Positions 50,478 through 59,677 of a stretch of 64,000 nucleotides of DNA are shown here, in pieces. The notes beneath the pieces are model-generated. The model searched no databases. It saw nothing but the letters and a program-made list of their open reading frames with translations, and had not been told where the DNA came from. The translations under genes and the position numbers were made by a program. The stretch spans positions 53,613 to 117,612 of the forward strand of contig DASYXW010000071.1 of NCBI GenBank assembly GCA_035934405.1, read 5' to 3'. How positions within the stretch are numbered: position 1 is the stretch's first letter; each line of letters opens with the position of its first letter. Source of the DNA: DASYXW01 sp035934405. Lineage in GTDB: Bacteria > Acidobacteriota > Terriglobia > UBA7540.

Positions 50478-51855
50478 CCTTCGAAATCTGGGGAAACTCT
50501 TTGCGGAAGCGAAATTCGAGATCCTCGGTGATGTCGTGGACGCGGGCCACGGGCAGGCTAGGGTCGAGGGTGCAGTGGAGCGACACCAGAACGTTAGCGC
50601 CCACGGTATGAGCTTCGAGCGAATGGCAATCCACCAAGCCGGGCGTGTCGCGCGCGATGTTCATCAGCTCCCGCTCCATACCCGCGGCAACCGCCCGCGC
50701 CTCGTCCGCAGCCTCAACCCGCCGCAACAGAGGCTCGATGTGAACGGTCACTTCGTCCACTTCAGGAAGCTGCCTCTCGATCTCCGCCTCAAGACGCGTG
50801 GCGCGCCCATGGGCGGCTTCGAGGCTCAGGCCAGGATCGACTTCGAGGTCCAGGCTCACTTTCACCCGCCCCTTGACAATGTAAGCGGTGACGTCATGCA
50901 CCAGAAAGTTCTCGCGATGGGCGACGGCCCGAATGCGCTCTACCAGGTCGCTCACGGCCGGCTTCCGCGGCGCGGCATGGATGGTGACGTCGGCGCCCGG
51001 AAAAATCTCGCGCACCTTCCGTTCGACTGATTCGACGACCAACTGTGCGTGCTCGAAAGGAATGTTGCTTTCAAGCGTGACCCGAAGGTCAACAAACAGT
51101 TGCTGCCCGCTCCCCCGCACGCGGATGCGGTCGTGTTCGACCACGCCCGGCAGGCCCGCAATCCCGCGGGCGATGCGCCCCGAAGCGCCGGCTGGCGCCG
51201 CATCCACCAGCGCGTCCACGGTGCGCTTGCCCAGGCGCGCGCTGATGTAGATGGTGATGGCCGCCACGACCAGCGCCGCCAGCGGGTCGGCCCGTTTGAG
51301 CGCGGGCAGGTGACGCAGCCGAGCCACCGAGACGAGAGCCAGCCCGAGGATCACGGCCGTCGAGCTGTAGACGTCCATCGAGAAGTGTAAGGCGTCCGCT
51401 TCGAGCGCCTGGCTATCGTACTTGCGCGCCACGCGGAAGAGCGCCCGCGAACGGAAGGTGTCGAGGGTGACCGAAACCAGCATGACCGCGAACGCCCACA
51501 CCGAGGGTTCCACCTCGACGCCGCGGAAGAACAGCCGGCGGACGGCTTCGGTGATCATCCAGCCGCAGACAACCAGCAGCAGCCCGGTCTCGATGAAGGC
51601 GGACAGTGACTCGATTTTGCCGTGGCCGAAAGGGTGCGAGGAATCGGCAGGCTTGTCTGCCGCTCGCACCGACAGATAAGTGACGGCTGCCGCCACGACG
51701 TCGAGCGCCGAGTGCGCGGCCTCGGAAAGAATCCCCAGGCTGCCCGTGAGCAGGCCGGCCACGATTTTCAGCGAGGTCAGAACCGCGGCCACGCCGAGGG
51801 AGCCGAGCGCTACGGATTGCTTCTCGCGTGTCGGAAGGCTGTCGGACGGCGGCAT
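50446..51855 (-). CDS. cation diffusion facilitator with enlarged C-terminal region
   Basis: 469 aa, against about 300 for ordinary CDF metal/proton antiporters. Transmembrane part with metal site H48-x3-D52 (SEAAHSALD) in helix 2 and the HFSMD pair in helix 5, plus the HPFGHGKIE loop. Two or three successive cytoplasmic ferredoxin-like dimerisation modules follow: one near residue 215-300 (VEHDRIRVRGSGQQLFVDLRV), a second near 310-385 (HDVTAYIVKGRVKVSLDLEVD), and a third near 395-465 (VDCHSLEAHTVGANVLVSLHC). Inner-membrane efflux of Zn2+, Fe2+ or similar is expected; the metal is not certain. Confidence 0.9.
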   Translation of the reverse strand: MPPSDSLPTREKQSVALGSLGVAAVLTSLKIVAGLLTGSLGILSEAAHSALDVVAAAVTYLSVRAADKPADSSHPFGHGKIESLSAFIETGLLLVVCGWMITEAVRRLFFRGVEVEPSVWAFAVMLVSVTLDTFRSRALFRVARKYDSQALEADALHFSMDVYSSTAVILGLALVSVARLRHLPALKRADPLAALVVAAITIYISARLGKRTVDALVDAAPAGASGRIARGIAGLPGVVEHDRIRVRGSGQQLFVDLRVTLESNIPFEHAQLVVESVERKVREIFPGADVTIHAAPRKPAVSDLVERIRAVAHRENFLVHDVTAYIVKGRVKVSLDLEVDPGLSLEAAHGRATRLEAEIERQLPEVDEVTVHIEPLLRRVEAADEARAVAAGMERELMNIARDTPGLVDCHSLEAHTVGANVLVSLHCTLDPSLPVARVHDITEDLEFRFRKEFPQISKVSIHAEPSEQ

Positions 51856-51942
51856 GTTGTTCGAATTATAACATCGAGCGATGGCGTGATTGGGTTACCC
51901 GGCCAATAGACAAGAAGAGGAAAGATGCGCTGCTTCCCTTCG

Positions 51943-51971
51943 GGGAATGAAAGCGGAAGGCTTTCATTCCC
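51943..51971. terminator. 12-bp stem-loop at the end of the PBP gene
   Basis: GGGAATGAAAGC pairs with GCTTTCATTCCC across a 5-nt loop, overlapping the last codons of the PBP gene. An alternative TTCCC-TTCG-GGGAA hairpin shares one arm, so two mutually exclusive folds are possible. Confidence 0.5.
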
Positions 51972-54654
51972 GATCGGGTTGCTGACTGTCCGCTGGCGGA
52001 GGAGTTTGAGGCTGCGACGCGGGGGCCGAATTCTTCTTGTGCTTGAAGATCGAGAAGATCTTTTTCACGACGCCGTCTTTTTTCTTCGCCGGTCGCCCTT
52101 CACCGGAACCAGAGGCCGAATTGCTCGCCGGGTCGCCTAAGGCGGGCGCGGCCGATTCACCCGGCGGGGACCCTGCATTCGGCACCTGTGAACTCGCTGC
52201 CTGCACGCTCGGCTCGCCCAAGTGGAGAATCCGGCTCACGATGCCGCCCGCCTCTTGGAGAATCGGTACACCCTGTTGCGGCTCGGTTCCGGCGACAAAA
52301 ACCTCGTCCTGAGTGGCCACCGGATCGGTGGCGCCCTCAGAGATGTCGCCGGTCGGGAGCTGGATCGCCTCGGTGACGACCCCTGGCGGCTCGGCGAAGG
52401 GCTGGGTGTTGTGATAGTCGGGCAACGCCGTTGCCTGCTTCATGAAATCCGTCCAGACGGGCAGAGCGGAGGAGGCCCCCGAGAGATTCAACTCGCGGTC
52501 GTCGTCGTAACCCACCCAAACCACCGCGAGCAGGTTGGACGTGAATCCAGCAAACCAGCCGTCGTGGGAGGTGCCCGTCTTACCAGCCGCCGGCGCGTAG
52601 AAACCCCGGCTGCGCGCGCCCGCCGCCGTACCGTGGTCAATGACAGTCTGTAGCAGGTTCACCATCAGATAGCTGACGCGCGGATCGAGCACCTGGCGGC
52701 GGGTCTGGTCGCTGTGCCACAGGGTGTGACCGGAGGAGTCCTCGACGGAAACGATGAACCGGGGGCTGAGGTACTGGCCGTTGTTAGCAAAGATCGTGTA
52801 GGCGCCGGAGATTTCGAGCGGCGTGGCCACGTAAGCGCCGAGCGCGATGGCAGGGGTGGCCAGCAGGTCCTTGTTCACGCCGGCCTCGATGGCGAGGTTT
52901 TTCACCTTTTCGTAGCCGACCATCTGTGCCAGGCTCACCGTGGCACAGTTCAGCGAATACTTGAGCGCCTCGCGCAGCGTCACCAGGCCGTGGTATTCCG
53001 CTTTGTAATTCCGCGGGTCGTAGGTCTTGCCTTCGTACTCAAAGGTGGTGGGTTCATCGTTGAGGACGGTGGCGGTGGTGATAGGCGGCTCAGTCCCATC
53101 AAGCGCTGTGCTCAGCGCGGCGGCGTAAACAAACGGTTTGAACGATGATCCGGGCTGGCGCCGGGCGAGCGCGTGATTCAACTGGCTTGAGCCGTAGTCG
53201 CGTCCCCCGACCAACGCCCGAATCTCGCCCGTATGCGGGTCGAGGGCTACGAGCGCCACTTGGGGTTGGTTGGGCGCGGGCGGCGGGGCGTCCTTTAAGG
53301 GTTTGCGGGGCCTGCGTTTCGCGAGCTGCGCGTCCACTTCCGCCATGCCGCAGCGCGCCGCGTCCGTCGCCGCGCGCTGCAAGTCAAGATCGAGCGTTGT
53401 GTAAATGCGGTAACTCTGCGAGAGGAGGTCTTGGTCGGAAAACTGGGCCAGAAGCTGGTCCTTCACCATGTCCACGAAGTACGGCGCCTCGCTGCCCTCG
53501 ACGGCTGTGGACGAAACGCCCAGAGGCAGCCCGGCCGTCTGCCGGGCTGCGGCGTCAGAGATGAAGCCGTCCGTGGCCATCTCATGCAGGACGTAATTGC
53601 GCCGCTTGGTCGCCAACTGCTGATGCCGGTATGGATTGTAGAGGTTCGGTCCGCGGATGAGGCCGGCCAGCAAGGCCGCTTCAGGGAGCGTCAGGCTCTT
53701 TACATCCTTGTTGAAGTATGCGTCCGCGGCTTCGCCAAAGCCGTCAATCGAAAAGCTGCCGCGTTGGCCGAGATAAACTTCGTTGGCGTAGAGCGCAAGA
53801 ATCTGTTCCTTGCTCAACCGCTGTTCCATCAGCAGTGCCAGAAAGATTTCCTTCACCTTGCGTCCGAGCGTGCGGCGGGGCGTGAGGAAGAAATTCCGCG
53901 CCATTTGCATGGTCAAGGTGCTGCCGCCCTGCAGCCGCTCGTCAGCGCGAAGATCTCGGAGGGCGGCGTCGAAAATGCGGTAGACGTTCACGCCGTGGTG
54001 CGAGAAGAACCGGCGATCTTCCGCCGCGAGCACGGCGTTGACCAGCACCGGCGGCAAGTCTTCGTAGCGCACCACCCGCCGCTTGGCGCGGTTCTCGTCA
54101 AACAGCGTGGTCACCACCTCGGGCTCTAGAAGATAGTTCGCGGCCGCGCCCGGCGACGACGCGGATGAGAACTGCCCGCTGATCGATACAATATGGCCGT
54201 TGCGAAACTCGATCGTTGCCGGTCCCTCGTGCGCCTCGCTTCCTGCGAAGAAGGAGTCGGGGCCGGGCACGATTTCAAGCTGGTTGCCCGCGAGGTGATA
54301 GGAGCCGAACCGGGAGCTGCCGCGCTGCTCTGAGTATAGGGCCTTGCGCAGCCGGGCCGTGATCGATTCCGGCGTAACCGGCTCGCCCACCCAAATCGGC
54401 GTCGGCGCGGAAAAAACCGTCGAAGCGTTGTTGAACACCTGGCCGCCGAGCCGGGCGTCAATCAATGCGGAAAACTGGACGTAGTAGTAGACAAAAAGAG
54501 AAGCGCCAAGGAGGAAGACCAACAAACCACCGGCCCAGAGAATCTTTTCCCAACGCGCGAGCGTCCTGGGACGATGGCGCGCGAAGGGCCTGAAGCCATG
54601 ATGTCTCCGGCCATCTCGACCTTCCCGGTTTGTAGGCAGGGCTTGACCTGACAC
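51964..54654 (-). CDS. bifunctional penicillin-binding protein (PBP1B-like)
   Basis: 896 aa class A PBP that polymerises and cross-links peptidoglycan. A basic cytoplasmic head and one membrane helix (about 38-58) are followed by a UB2H-like domain (about 80-160). The GT51 glycosyltransferase has catalytic Glu212 (AAEDRRFFSHHG), the GGSTLTMQMARNFF motif and RRTLGRKVKEI. The transpeptidase has S503-x2-K506 (GSSFKPF), SLN (YSLNCA) and KTGTS. The 120-residue tail is Pro/Lys/Ser-rich. The UB2H-like domain points to PBP1B rather than PBP1A. Upstream on the same strand lie a small membrane protein and proS. Confidence 0.95.
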   Translation of the reverse strand: MSGQALPTNREGRDGRRHHGFRPFARHRPRTLARWEKILWAGGLLVFLLGASLFVYYYVQFSALIDARLGGQVFNNASTVFSAPTPIWVGEPVTPESITARLRKALYSEQRGSSRFGSYHLAGNQLEIVPGPDSFFAGSEAHEGPATIEFRNGHIVSISGQFSSASSPGAAANYLLEPEVVTTLFDENRAKRRVVRYEDLPPVLVNAVLAAEDRRFFSHHGVNVYRIFDAALRDLRADERLQGGSTLTMQMARNFFLTPRRTLGRKVKEIFLALLMEQRLSKEQILALYANEVYLGQRGSFSIDGFGEAADAYFNKDVKSLTLPEAALLAGLIRGPNLYNPYRHQQLATKRRNYVLHEMATDGFISDAAARQTAGLPLGVSSTAVEGSEAPYFVDMVKDQLLAQFSDQDLLSQSYRIYTTLDLDLQRAATDAARCGMAEVDAQLAKRRPRKPLKDAPPPAPNQPQVALVALDPHTGEIRALVGGRDYGSSQLNHALARRQPGSSFKPFVYAAALSTALDGTEPPITTATVLNDEPTTFEYEGKTYDPRNYKAEYHGLVTLREALKYSLNCATVSLAQMVGYEKVKNLAIEAGVNKDLLATPAIALGAYVATPLEISGAYTIFANNGQYLSPRFIVSVEDSSGHTLWHSDQTRRQVLDPRVSYLMVNLLQTVIDHGTAAGARSRGFYAPAAGKTGTSHDGWFAGFTSNLLAVVWVGYDDDRELNLSGASSALPVWTDFMKQATALPDYHNTQPFAEPPGVVTEAIQLPTGDISEGATDPVATQDEVFVAGTEPQQGVPILQEAGGIVSRILHLGEPSVQAASSQVPNAGSPPGESAAPALGDPASNSASGSGEGRPAKKKDGVVKKIFSIFKHKKNSAPASQPQTPPPADSQQPDRE

Positions 54655-54657
54655 GGC

Positions 54658-55020
54658 TTATAACGCCCGGCTTTCCGCCGAGGGAGTGAAGTGGAGGACC
54701 CAGGTGTAGACCTTCAGGTCGATGGGAACGGTGTAATCAAGCTGGATCTTGACGCTGGAGGAAGTTACGGTCACTTGAACGTTGTCGCTTGTGACCGGCA
54801 GGCCCAGGTTTCGCGCATAGGTCACCACTTCCTGGCGTAGCGTCTCGGCCGTCGAACGGTCCACCGTGGCTTTCACGGCCCGATCGCGAAGATAGTCCGC
54901 CAGTTGGTAGTTGTCGACGTAGACCGGGACGGCTTCGATGCTGACATAGATGAGCCCGGCCAGAATGGCCAGGGCTAGGATCGCCTTGGCGTAGCCTTCA
55001 CCTGAGTCAGATCGTCGCAT
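54658..55020 (-). CDS. small single-pass membrane protein
   Basis: 120 aa. One hydrophobic helix (AKAILALAILAGLIYVSIEAV, residues 11-31), then a helix-strand domain (NYQLADYLRDRAVKATVDRS; VQVTVTSSSVKIQLDYTVPIDLKVY). The layout resembles DUF4845-like proteins. It starts 10 bp after proS and ends 3 bp before the PBP gene, so the three are probably one operon. Role unknown. Confidence 0.8.
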   Translation of the reverse strand: MRRSDSGEGYAKAILALAILAGLIYVSIEAVPVYVDNYQLADYLRDRAVKATVDRSTAETLRQEVVTYARNLGLPVTSDNVQVTVTSSSVKIQLDYTVPIDLKVYTWVLHFTPSAESRAL

Positions 55021-55030
55021 ACACCGGAGG

Positions 55031-56749
55031 TCAGGTGGCGCGAAGGGGGTTGCCCCCCAGCCTCTCCTTCAGCGTTTCGACCGCCTGGTCAAGGATAACA
55101 TCCTGCACCTGCCTTGTCGAGCGCTGGAAGATTTCCACCTGTCCCTGCTCCAGCTTGCGCTTCCCCACGGTGACGCGATAAGGCACGCCGATCAGGTCGG
55201 CGTCCTTGAATTTCACCCCTGGACGTTCCTCGCGGTCGTCAAACAGCACGTCGATGCCGCGGGCCAGCATGCCGGCATAAAGATTCTCGGCCGCGGCCCG
55301 CAGCCTCTCGTCGTCCATGTTGGCGGCGGTCAGGATGACCTCGAACGGCGCGATCGAGCGCGGTAGGAACATGCCGTCCTTGTCGTGATTCTGCTCCACG
55401 GCCGCGGTGAGAACACGCTCCACGCCGAGACCGTAGGAGCCCATCACCAGCGTCACTTCCTTGCCTTGCGCATCGAGCACCGAAGCGTGCATGGTCTCGG
55501 AATATCGCCGCCCCAGCTTGAAGACGTGTCCCAGTTCGACGGCCTTCACCACCTGAAGCGGCTGGCCGCAGCGGATGCAGAGGTCGCCTGCCTCCACCAC
55601 GCGCAGGTCGTGAAACTCGGCGATGAAATCACGGCCGGGCGTGACGTTGCGCAGGTGCTCGTCGTCGCGATTGGCGCCCGTCGTCAGGTTCTTGCGTCCC
55701 TCGAGTGCGCGGTCGGCCAGAATCCTGACACCTTTTTCTTTGAGCCCCACCGGCCCGAGCGAACCTAGTTGAGCGCCGTGCAGCTTGCGAGCTTCTTCCG
55801 GCGTGGCCGGACGGAACACCGCCGTCCCCAGCGCCGACGCCAGCTTCGTTTCGCTCAGCGTGTGGTCACCCCGCAACAGGATGACCGTAGGCTTGCTCTC
55901 GGCCACATAGACCAGTGTCTTGATCATCCGTGCCGGGCTCTCGCCGGTGAACTTCACCAGGTCTTCAATTGTCTTCTGGCCGGGCGTGGCAAAGGCTTCG
56001 GGCGGAGCGCCGCCCGGCAGGTCTTCTGCGAGCGATGCCTTTGATTCGGCCTTCTCAAAGTTGGCCGCGTAGCCGCACTCGGAGACGGCGATCAAATCTT
56101 CGCCGGCGTCGGTGGGCGCGGCGAACTCACCCGAGACCTTGCCGCCCATCATGCCGGAGTAGGCCTCGACAAAGAGCGCCCGGACGCCGCAACGCTCGCA
56201 GATGCGGCGGTAGGCCTGGACGTGCTTCTCGTAGCTCGCGTCAAGGCCCGCATCGTCGGCGTCGAAGGAATAGGAATCCTTCATGAAGAACTCCCGCAGG
56301 CGCAGCAAGCCGGACTTGGGACGCGGCTCGTCGCGGAATTTCTCCTGAATCTGATACCAGATCTGCGGCAATTGCTTGTACGACCGCAACTCGCTGCGGG
56401 CGATGTTAGTCATTTCCTCTTCGTGCGTGATGCCCAGGCACAGGTCGTGCTGGTTGCGGTCTTTGAACTTGAAGATCACATCCACCGCGTCCCAGCGCCC
56501 GCTCTCACGCCACAATTCCGCCGGGTTCAAGACCGGCAGGTAAAACTCCTGGCCGCCGATCGAGTCCATCTCTTCGCGGATAATCTGCATGATTTTGAGC
56601 AGCGACCGGCGCGCCAGGAACAGGTGAGCGTAGACTCCCGCCGCCACTTGCCGGACGTATCCGGCGCGCAGCAGAAGCTGGTGGCTGGGCGCTTCGGCCT
56701 CCGCCGGCGCCTCTCGCAGGGTGGGAATGAAGAGCTTGCTCCAACGCAT
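55031..56749 (-). CDS. proS: prolyl-tRNA synthetase (bacterial type)
   Basis: 572 aa, the bacterial form with an inserted editing domain. Charges tRNA-Pro. Class II motifs: motif 1 (around AAGVYAHLFLARRSLLKIM), motif 2 (THEEEMTNIARSELRSYKQLPQIWYQ), motif 3 (GSYGLGVERVLTAAVEQ). The INS editing domain lies at about 225-385 with YbaK-like features (LVYVAESKPTVILLRGDHTLSETKL). The C-terminal anticodon-binding domain has the DVLFDDREERPGVKFKDADLIG segment. Upstream of it, on the same strand, is tRNA-Leu. Confidence 0.97.
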   Translation of the reverse strand: MRWSKLFIPTLREAPAEAEAPSHQLLLRAGYVRQVAAGVYAHLFLARRSLLKIMQIIREEMDSIGGQEFYLPVLNPAELWRESGRWDAVDVIFKFKDRNQHDLCLGITHEEEMTNIARSELRSYKQLPQIWYQIQEKFRDEPRPKSGLLRLREFFMKDSYSFDADDAGLDASYEKHVQAYRRICERCGVRALFVEAYSGMMGGKVSGEFAAPTDAGEDLIAVSECGYAANFEKAESKASLAEDLPGGAPPEAFATPGQKTIEDLVKFTGESPARMIKTLVYVAESKPTVILLRGDHTLSETKLASALGTAVFRPATPEEARKLHGAQLGSLGPVGLKEKGVRILADRALEGRKNLTTGANRDDEHLRNVTPGRDFIAEFHDLRVVEAGDLCIRCGQPLQVVKAVELGHVFKLGRRYSETMHASVLDAQGKEVTLVMGSYGLGVERVLTAAVEQNHDKDGMFLPRSIAPFEVILTAANMDDERLRAAAENLYAGMLARGIDVLFDDREERPGVKFKDADLIGVPYRVTVGKRKLEQGQVEIFQRSTRQVQDVILDQAVETLKERLGGNPLRAT

Positions 56750-56837
56750 TTTGGATTCCTTGTCCGCCGGATCCGCATCCGCGAATCTCAGGCGATTGCT
56801 GGGTGGCCGGATGGGTACGGATCTCTAGGCGAGGAGA

Positions 56838-56924
56838 TGGTGCGGAAGGGGGGACTCGAACCCCCACGGTCTTGCGACCGTCAGCCCCTCAAGCTGGTGC
56901 GTCTGCCAATTCCGCCACTTCCGC
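56838..56924 (-). tRNA. tRNA-Leu (GAG anticodon)
   Basis: 87 nt on the minus strand including an encoded CCA. Acceptor arms GCGGAAG and CTTCCGC pair, followed by A and CCA. The anticodon loop TTGAGGG is flanked by CAGC/GCTG and gives anticodon GAG. A long variable arm (ACGGTC/GACCGT type) and the T-loop GTTCGAGTC support a class II tRNA, as expected for Leu. Confidence 0.95.
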
Positions 56925-56953
56925 GTCAAGAGCAGTTCTTGGTGATCCGTTGC

Positions 56954-57012
56954 CAGTTCTCAGTCCAAGACCTCGGTCGAGGTCACCGAGGTTACAACCG
57001 ACCGAGAACTGA
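56954..57012. terminator. hairpin between secG and tRNA-Leu
   Basis: Outer arms CAGTTCTC and GAGAACTG enclose the palindrome GACCTCGGTCGAGGTC. It lies just past the secG stop; probable terminator or processing structure before the tRNA. Confidence 0.45.
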
Positions 57013-57015
57013 ATG

Positions 57016-57330
57016 CTATTTCTTCGCCGGAACTGGCACCGGCTTCGAGGCCGGGGCAGGCGCTGATTTCACCGGCGTGTTTTCCAGCACCGAGCCGGTG
57101 CCCTTTTTCGTCGCCCACACGGAAAGCGTGATGGACGTACACACGAAAATGAAACCTAGCGCCCACGTGGCCTTCGCCAGCGTCGTCACGGTGCCGCGCG
57201 GGCCAAAAGCCGCCTGGCTGACTCCGCCGAAGGCCGCCGTGATGTCCACGTTCTCACCGCCCTGAATCAGCACGATCAGGACCAGCAGAACGCTCACCAG
57301 GATGTGTAACGCCCAAACTGCCGTAACCAT
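57016..57330 (-). CDS. secG: preprotein translocase subunit SecG
   Basis: 104 aa inner-membrane protein with two helices: HILVSVLLVLIVLIQ (residues 9-23) and WALGFIFVCTSITLSVWA. SecG flips during SecYEG translocation and speeds protein export. The LIQGGENVDITAAFGG loop and the Ala/Pro/Lys tail are typical. Conserved position downstream of tpiA; a heptamer array lies in the 42-bp gap. Confidence 0.93.
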   Translation of the reverse strand: MVTAVWALHILVSVLLVLIVLIQGGENVDITAAFGGVSQAAFGPRGTVTTLAKATWALGFIFVCTSITLSVWATKKGTGSVLENTPVKSAPAPASKPVPVPAKK

Positions 57331-57350
57331 CAGACCTCTCAGAGAGAGCT

Positions 57351-57379
57351 TTCAGCCATCAGCGATCAGCCGTCAGCAC
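57351..57379. repeat. heptamer array carrying the tpiA stop codon
   Basis: TCAGCCA, TCAGCGA, TCAGCCG, TCAGCAC in 7-bp phase. The last TCA (plus strand) is the tpiA TGA stop. Confidence 0.8.
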
Positions 57380-58131
57380 TTGTAATTGACAATGGCGGCG
57401 AAAGACTCCGCTTTCAGGCTCGCTCCGCCCACTAGCGCGCCGTCAATCTCTTCCTGAGCCATTAGCCCGGCAATGTTCTCTGGCTTGACGCTGCCGCCGT
57501 ATAGAATCCTGACTTGGCCGGCCACTACGTTGCCAAACCGCTCCGCGGCCTGCGTCCGCAAGTAGCCATGGCACTCAGCAGCCATTTCCGGAGTCGCAGT
57601 CCGGCCGGTCCCAATCGCCCAGCATGGCTCGTAAGCAACGATGATACGCGAAAACTCCTGCGCGGTCAACCCGGCAAAGCTGCCGGCGAATTGGCGCTCG
57701 AGCACCGCCCGCGTCCGCTTTTGCTCGCGCTCGTCCAGGGTCTCACCCACGCAGACAATCGGTAGCAATCCCGCACTCATGGCGGCCTTGAGTTTGCGGT
57801 TCACCTCGTCATCGGTCTCTGCATGATCGTGCCGCCGCTCGGAGTGCCCGAGGAGGACGTGCGAGCATCCGGCGTCGAGCAGCATCAAAGTTGAGATATC
57901 CCCGGTGTGCGCACCCTCTTTGTCCCAATGGACGTCCTGTGCGGCAATGGCAATGTTCGACCCGCGCGCGGCGTCAGCCACGGCGCGCAAAGCAGTGAAC
58001 GGCGGCGCCACAATAACTTCGCAATGATCGGCAGCGGCCACGAGCGGCTTCAAGTCGCGCACGAAAGCGACGGCTTCGCCGATGGTCTTATACATTTTCC
58101 AGTTGCCGGCAATGACGGGACGTCTCTGCAT
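57373..58131 (-). CDS. tpiA: triosephosphate isomerase
   Basis: 252 aa, standard size. Interconverts dihydroxyacetone phosphate and glyceraldehyde-3-phosphate. Catalytic signature: Asn/Lys in AGNWKMYK, His in LLGHSERR, Glu in AYEPCWAIGTG; phosphate loops GGSVKPEN and GGASL. Followed by secG and preceded by the decarboxylase gene 4 bp upstream, so co-transcribed with it. The stop lies in a heptamer array. Confidence 0.98.
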   Translation of the reverse strand: MQRRPVIAGNWKMYKTIGEAVAFVRDLKPLVAAADHCEVIVAPPFTALRAVADAARGSNIAIAAQDVHWDKEGAHTGDISTLMLLDAGCSHVLLGHSERRHDHAETDDEVNRKLKAAMSAGLLPIVCVGETLDEREQKRTRAVLERQFAGSFAGLTAQEFSRIIVAYEPCWAIGTGRTATPEMAAECHGYLRTQAAERFGNVVAGQVRILYGGSVKPENIAGLMAQEEIDGALVGGASLKAESFAAIVNYKC

Positions 58132-58135
58132 GTCG

Positions 58136-59620
58136 CTAACTTTGTGCCTCCGTGCCTCGCTGGCGGCTTTCGTTCTCCAGCGCGACGGCCGCTTCCTGAA
58201 TCATCTTCCACGCCCGTGCGACGTGCTGGAACTCAGTGTGCGTCTGGCCGACACATAACCGGAGCGTGAGCCGGTCGCGAAGCCGCGTGTGGGTTAGATA
58301 CAGCCGGCCGCTCTGGTTTAGGCGATCCATCAACTTCCGGTTCAGTTCATCACCGCCGCGATGCCGGAAGCAGATCAGGTTCAGCGGCGCAGTCGCGGCG
58401 AGCTCGAATCGCTCATCAGCTTTCACCCAGCCCGCGAACTGCTGCGCCAGCTCGACGTGACGCCGGATATGATACTGCAAGCCTTCAATCCCGTAGTGCC
58501 GAATGACGAACCAGAGCTTCAGCGACCGGAAGCGCCGCCCGAGCGGAACTTGCCAGTCGCGGTAATCGATCACCCCGCCGGACTCGGTAGCCTGGTTGCG
58601 CAGGTACTCCGGCAGGACGCTCAGCGTGCGAATGAGCGGCTTGCGGTCGGCCACATAAAAGCAGTTGCAGTCGAAATTCGTGAACATCCACTTGTGCGGA
58701 TTGAAGGTGTAACTGTCCGCGAGCTCGAGGCCTTCGTGGATGTAACGAAACTCGGGGCAGAGCGCCGCGGTGCCGGACATGGCGGCGTCCACGTGGAGCC
58801 ACAGGCCGTGCCGGCGGCAAATCTCGCCGATGGCGGCGACGGGGTCGAGCGCATTCGAGGACGTTGTTCCGACCGTGGCGCAAACGAAGCAAGGCTGCTT
58901 GCCGGCGCGCTTATCGGCCTCGATCAGACGGGCGAGTTCTTCGGGCCGCATGGCGAAATTATCGTCCACCGGCACGAGCCGCAGGTTGGCTCGGCCGAGA
59001 CCGGCAATCTTCATGGCTTTTTCAATCGAGGAGTGAGCCTGCGACGACGTGTAGGCCACGAGGCGGCCATCGCAGCCGCGTTCGTTCGATGCGTACCCGG
59101 TCGAGCGTTCCCGCGCCGCCAGCAGCGCGCCCAGCGAGGAGCTGGAAGCGGTGTCCTGAATCACGCCGCCGCCCGCGCCCGTCGACAGGAACTTTGCCGG
59201 CAGGCCGAGCATCTGCACTAGCCAATCGAGCACGTGCGTCTCAAGCTCGGTACAGGCAGGGCTGGTGGCCCATAGCATCCCCTGCACACCCAGGCCGGCG
59301 GAAAGCAGTTCACCGAGTACGGCCGGCGGCGACGAATTGCAAGGGAAGTAAGCGAAGAAATTGGGCGACTGCCAGTGCGTGATGCCGGGAAGAATCAGCT
59401 TCTCGACGTCCGCGAGCATCGCCTCAAACGGCTCGCCGCGGAGGGGAGGCTCGGTGGGCAGCGAGGCGCGAACCTCGCCGGGCTGGACTTGCGCCAGCAC
59501 GGGAAGCGATTCGACGCGGCGGTAATAGTCCGCGATCCAGTCGACGAGCGCGCGGCCGTGGCGACGGAAGTCCTCGGCACTCATGTGGAAACTTTTGCCG
59601 CGGGCTACGTGGCTTTCCAT
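58136..59620 (-). CDS. PLP-dependent aromatic-L-amino-acid decarboxylase family protein
   Basis: 494 aa. Fold-type I decarboxylase of the DOPA/tryptophan/tyrosine group. The PLP Lys is K310 in NPHKWMFTNFDC, His196 (SQAHSSIEKA) stacks on the cofactor, and the DAAMSG segment holds its pyridine nitrogen Asp. Start uncertain between Met1 and Met13 (59584). The substrate cannot be read from the sequence. It sits between a GNAT gene and tpiA, within what is elsewhere a pgk-tpiA-secG run, and is probably co-transcribed with tpiA. Confidence 0.9.
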   Translation of the reverse strand: MESHVARGKSFHMSAEDFRRHGRALVDWIADYYRRVESLPVLAQVQPGEVRASLPTEPPLRGEPFEAMLADVEKLILPGITHWQSPNFFAYFPCNSSPPAVLGELLSAGLGVQGMLWATSPACTELETHVLDWLVQMLGLPAKFLSTGAGGGVIQDTASSSSLGALLAARERSTGYASNERGCDGRLVAYTSSQAHSSIEKAMKIAGLGRANLRLVPVDDNFAMRPEELARLIEADKRAGKQPCFVCATVGTTSSNALDPVAAIGEICRRHGLWLHVDAAMSGTAALCPEFRYIHEGLELADSYTFNPHKWMFTNFDCNCFYVADRKPLIRTLSVLPEYLRNQATESGGVIDYRDWQVPLGRRFRSLKLWFVIRHYGIEGLQYHIRRHVELAQQFAGWVKADERFELAATAPLNLICFRHRGGDELNRKLMDRLNQSGRLYLTHTRLRDRLTLRLCVGQTHTEFQHVARAWKMIQEAAVALENESRQRGTEAQS

Positions 59621-59677
59621 GTTCTGCTCTCGGACTTCAAGGTATACGGAACGACACTCGCGACGGAAGCGACAGCG

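Noticed and set aside
58140..58170. GTGCCTCCGTGCCTCG near the decarboxylase stop as another tandem array
   Set aside because: Only two units and no constant period; not counted with the heptamer arrays.
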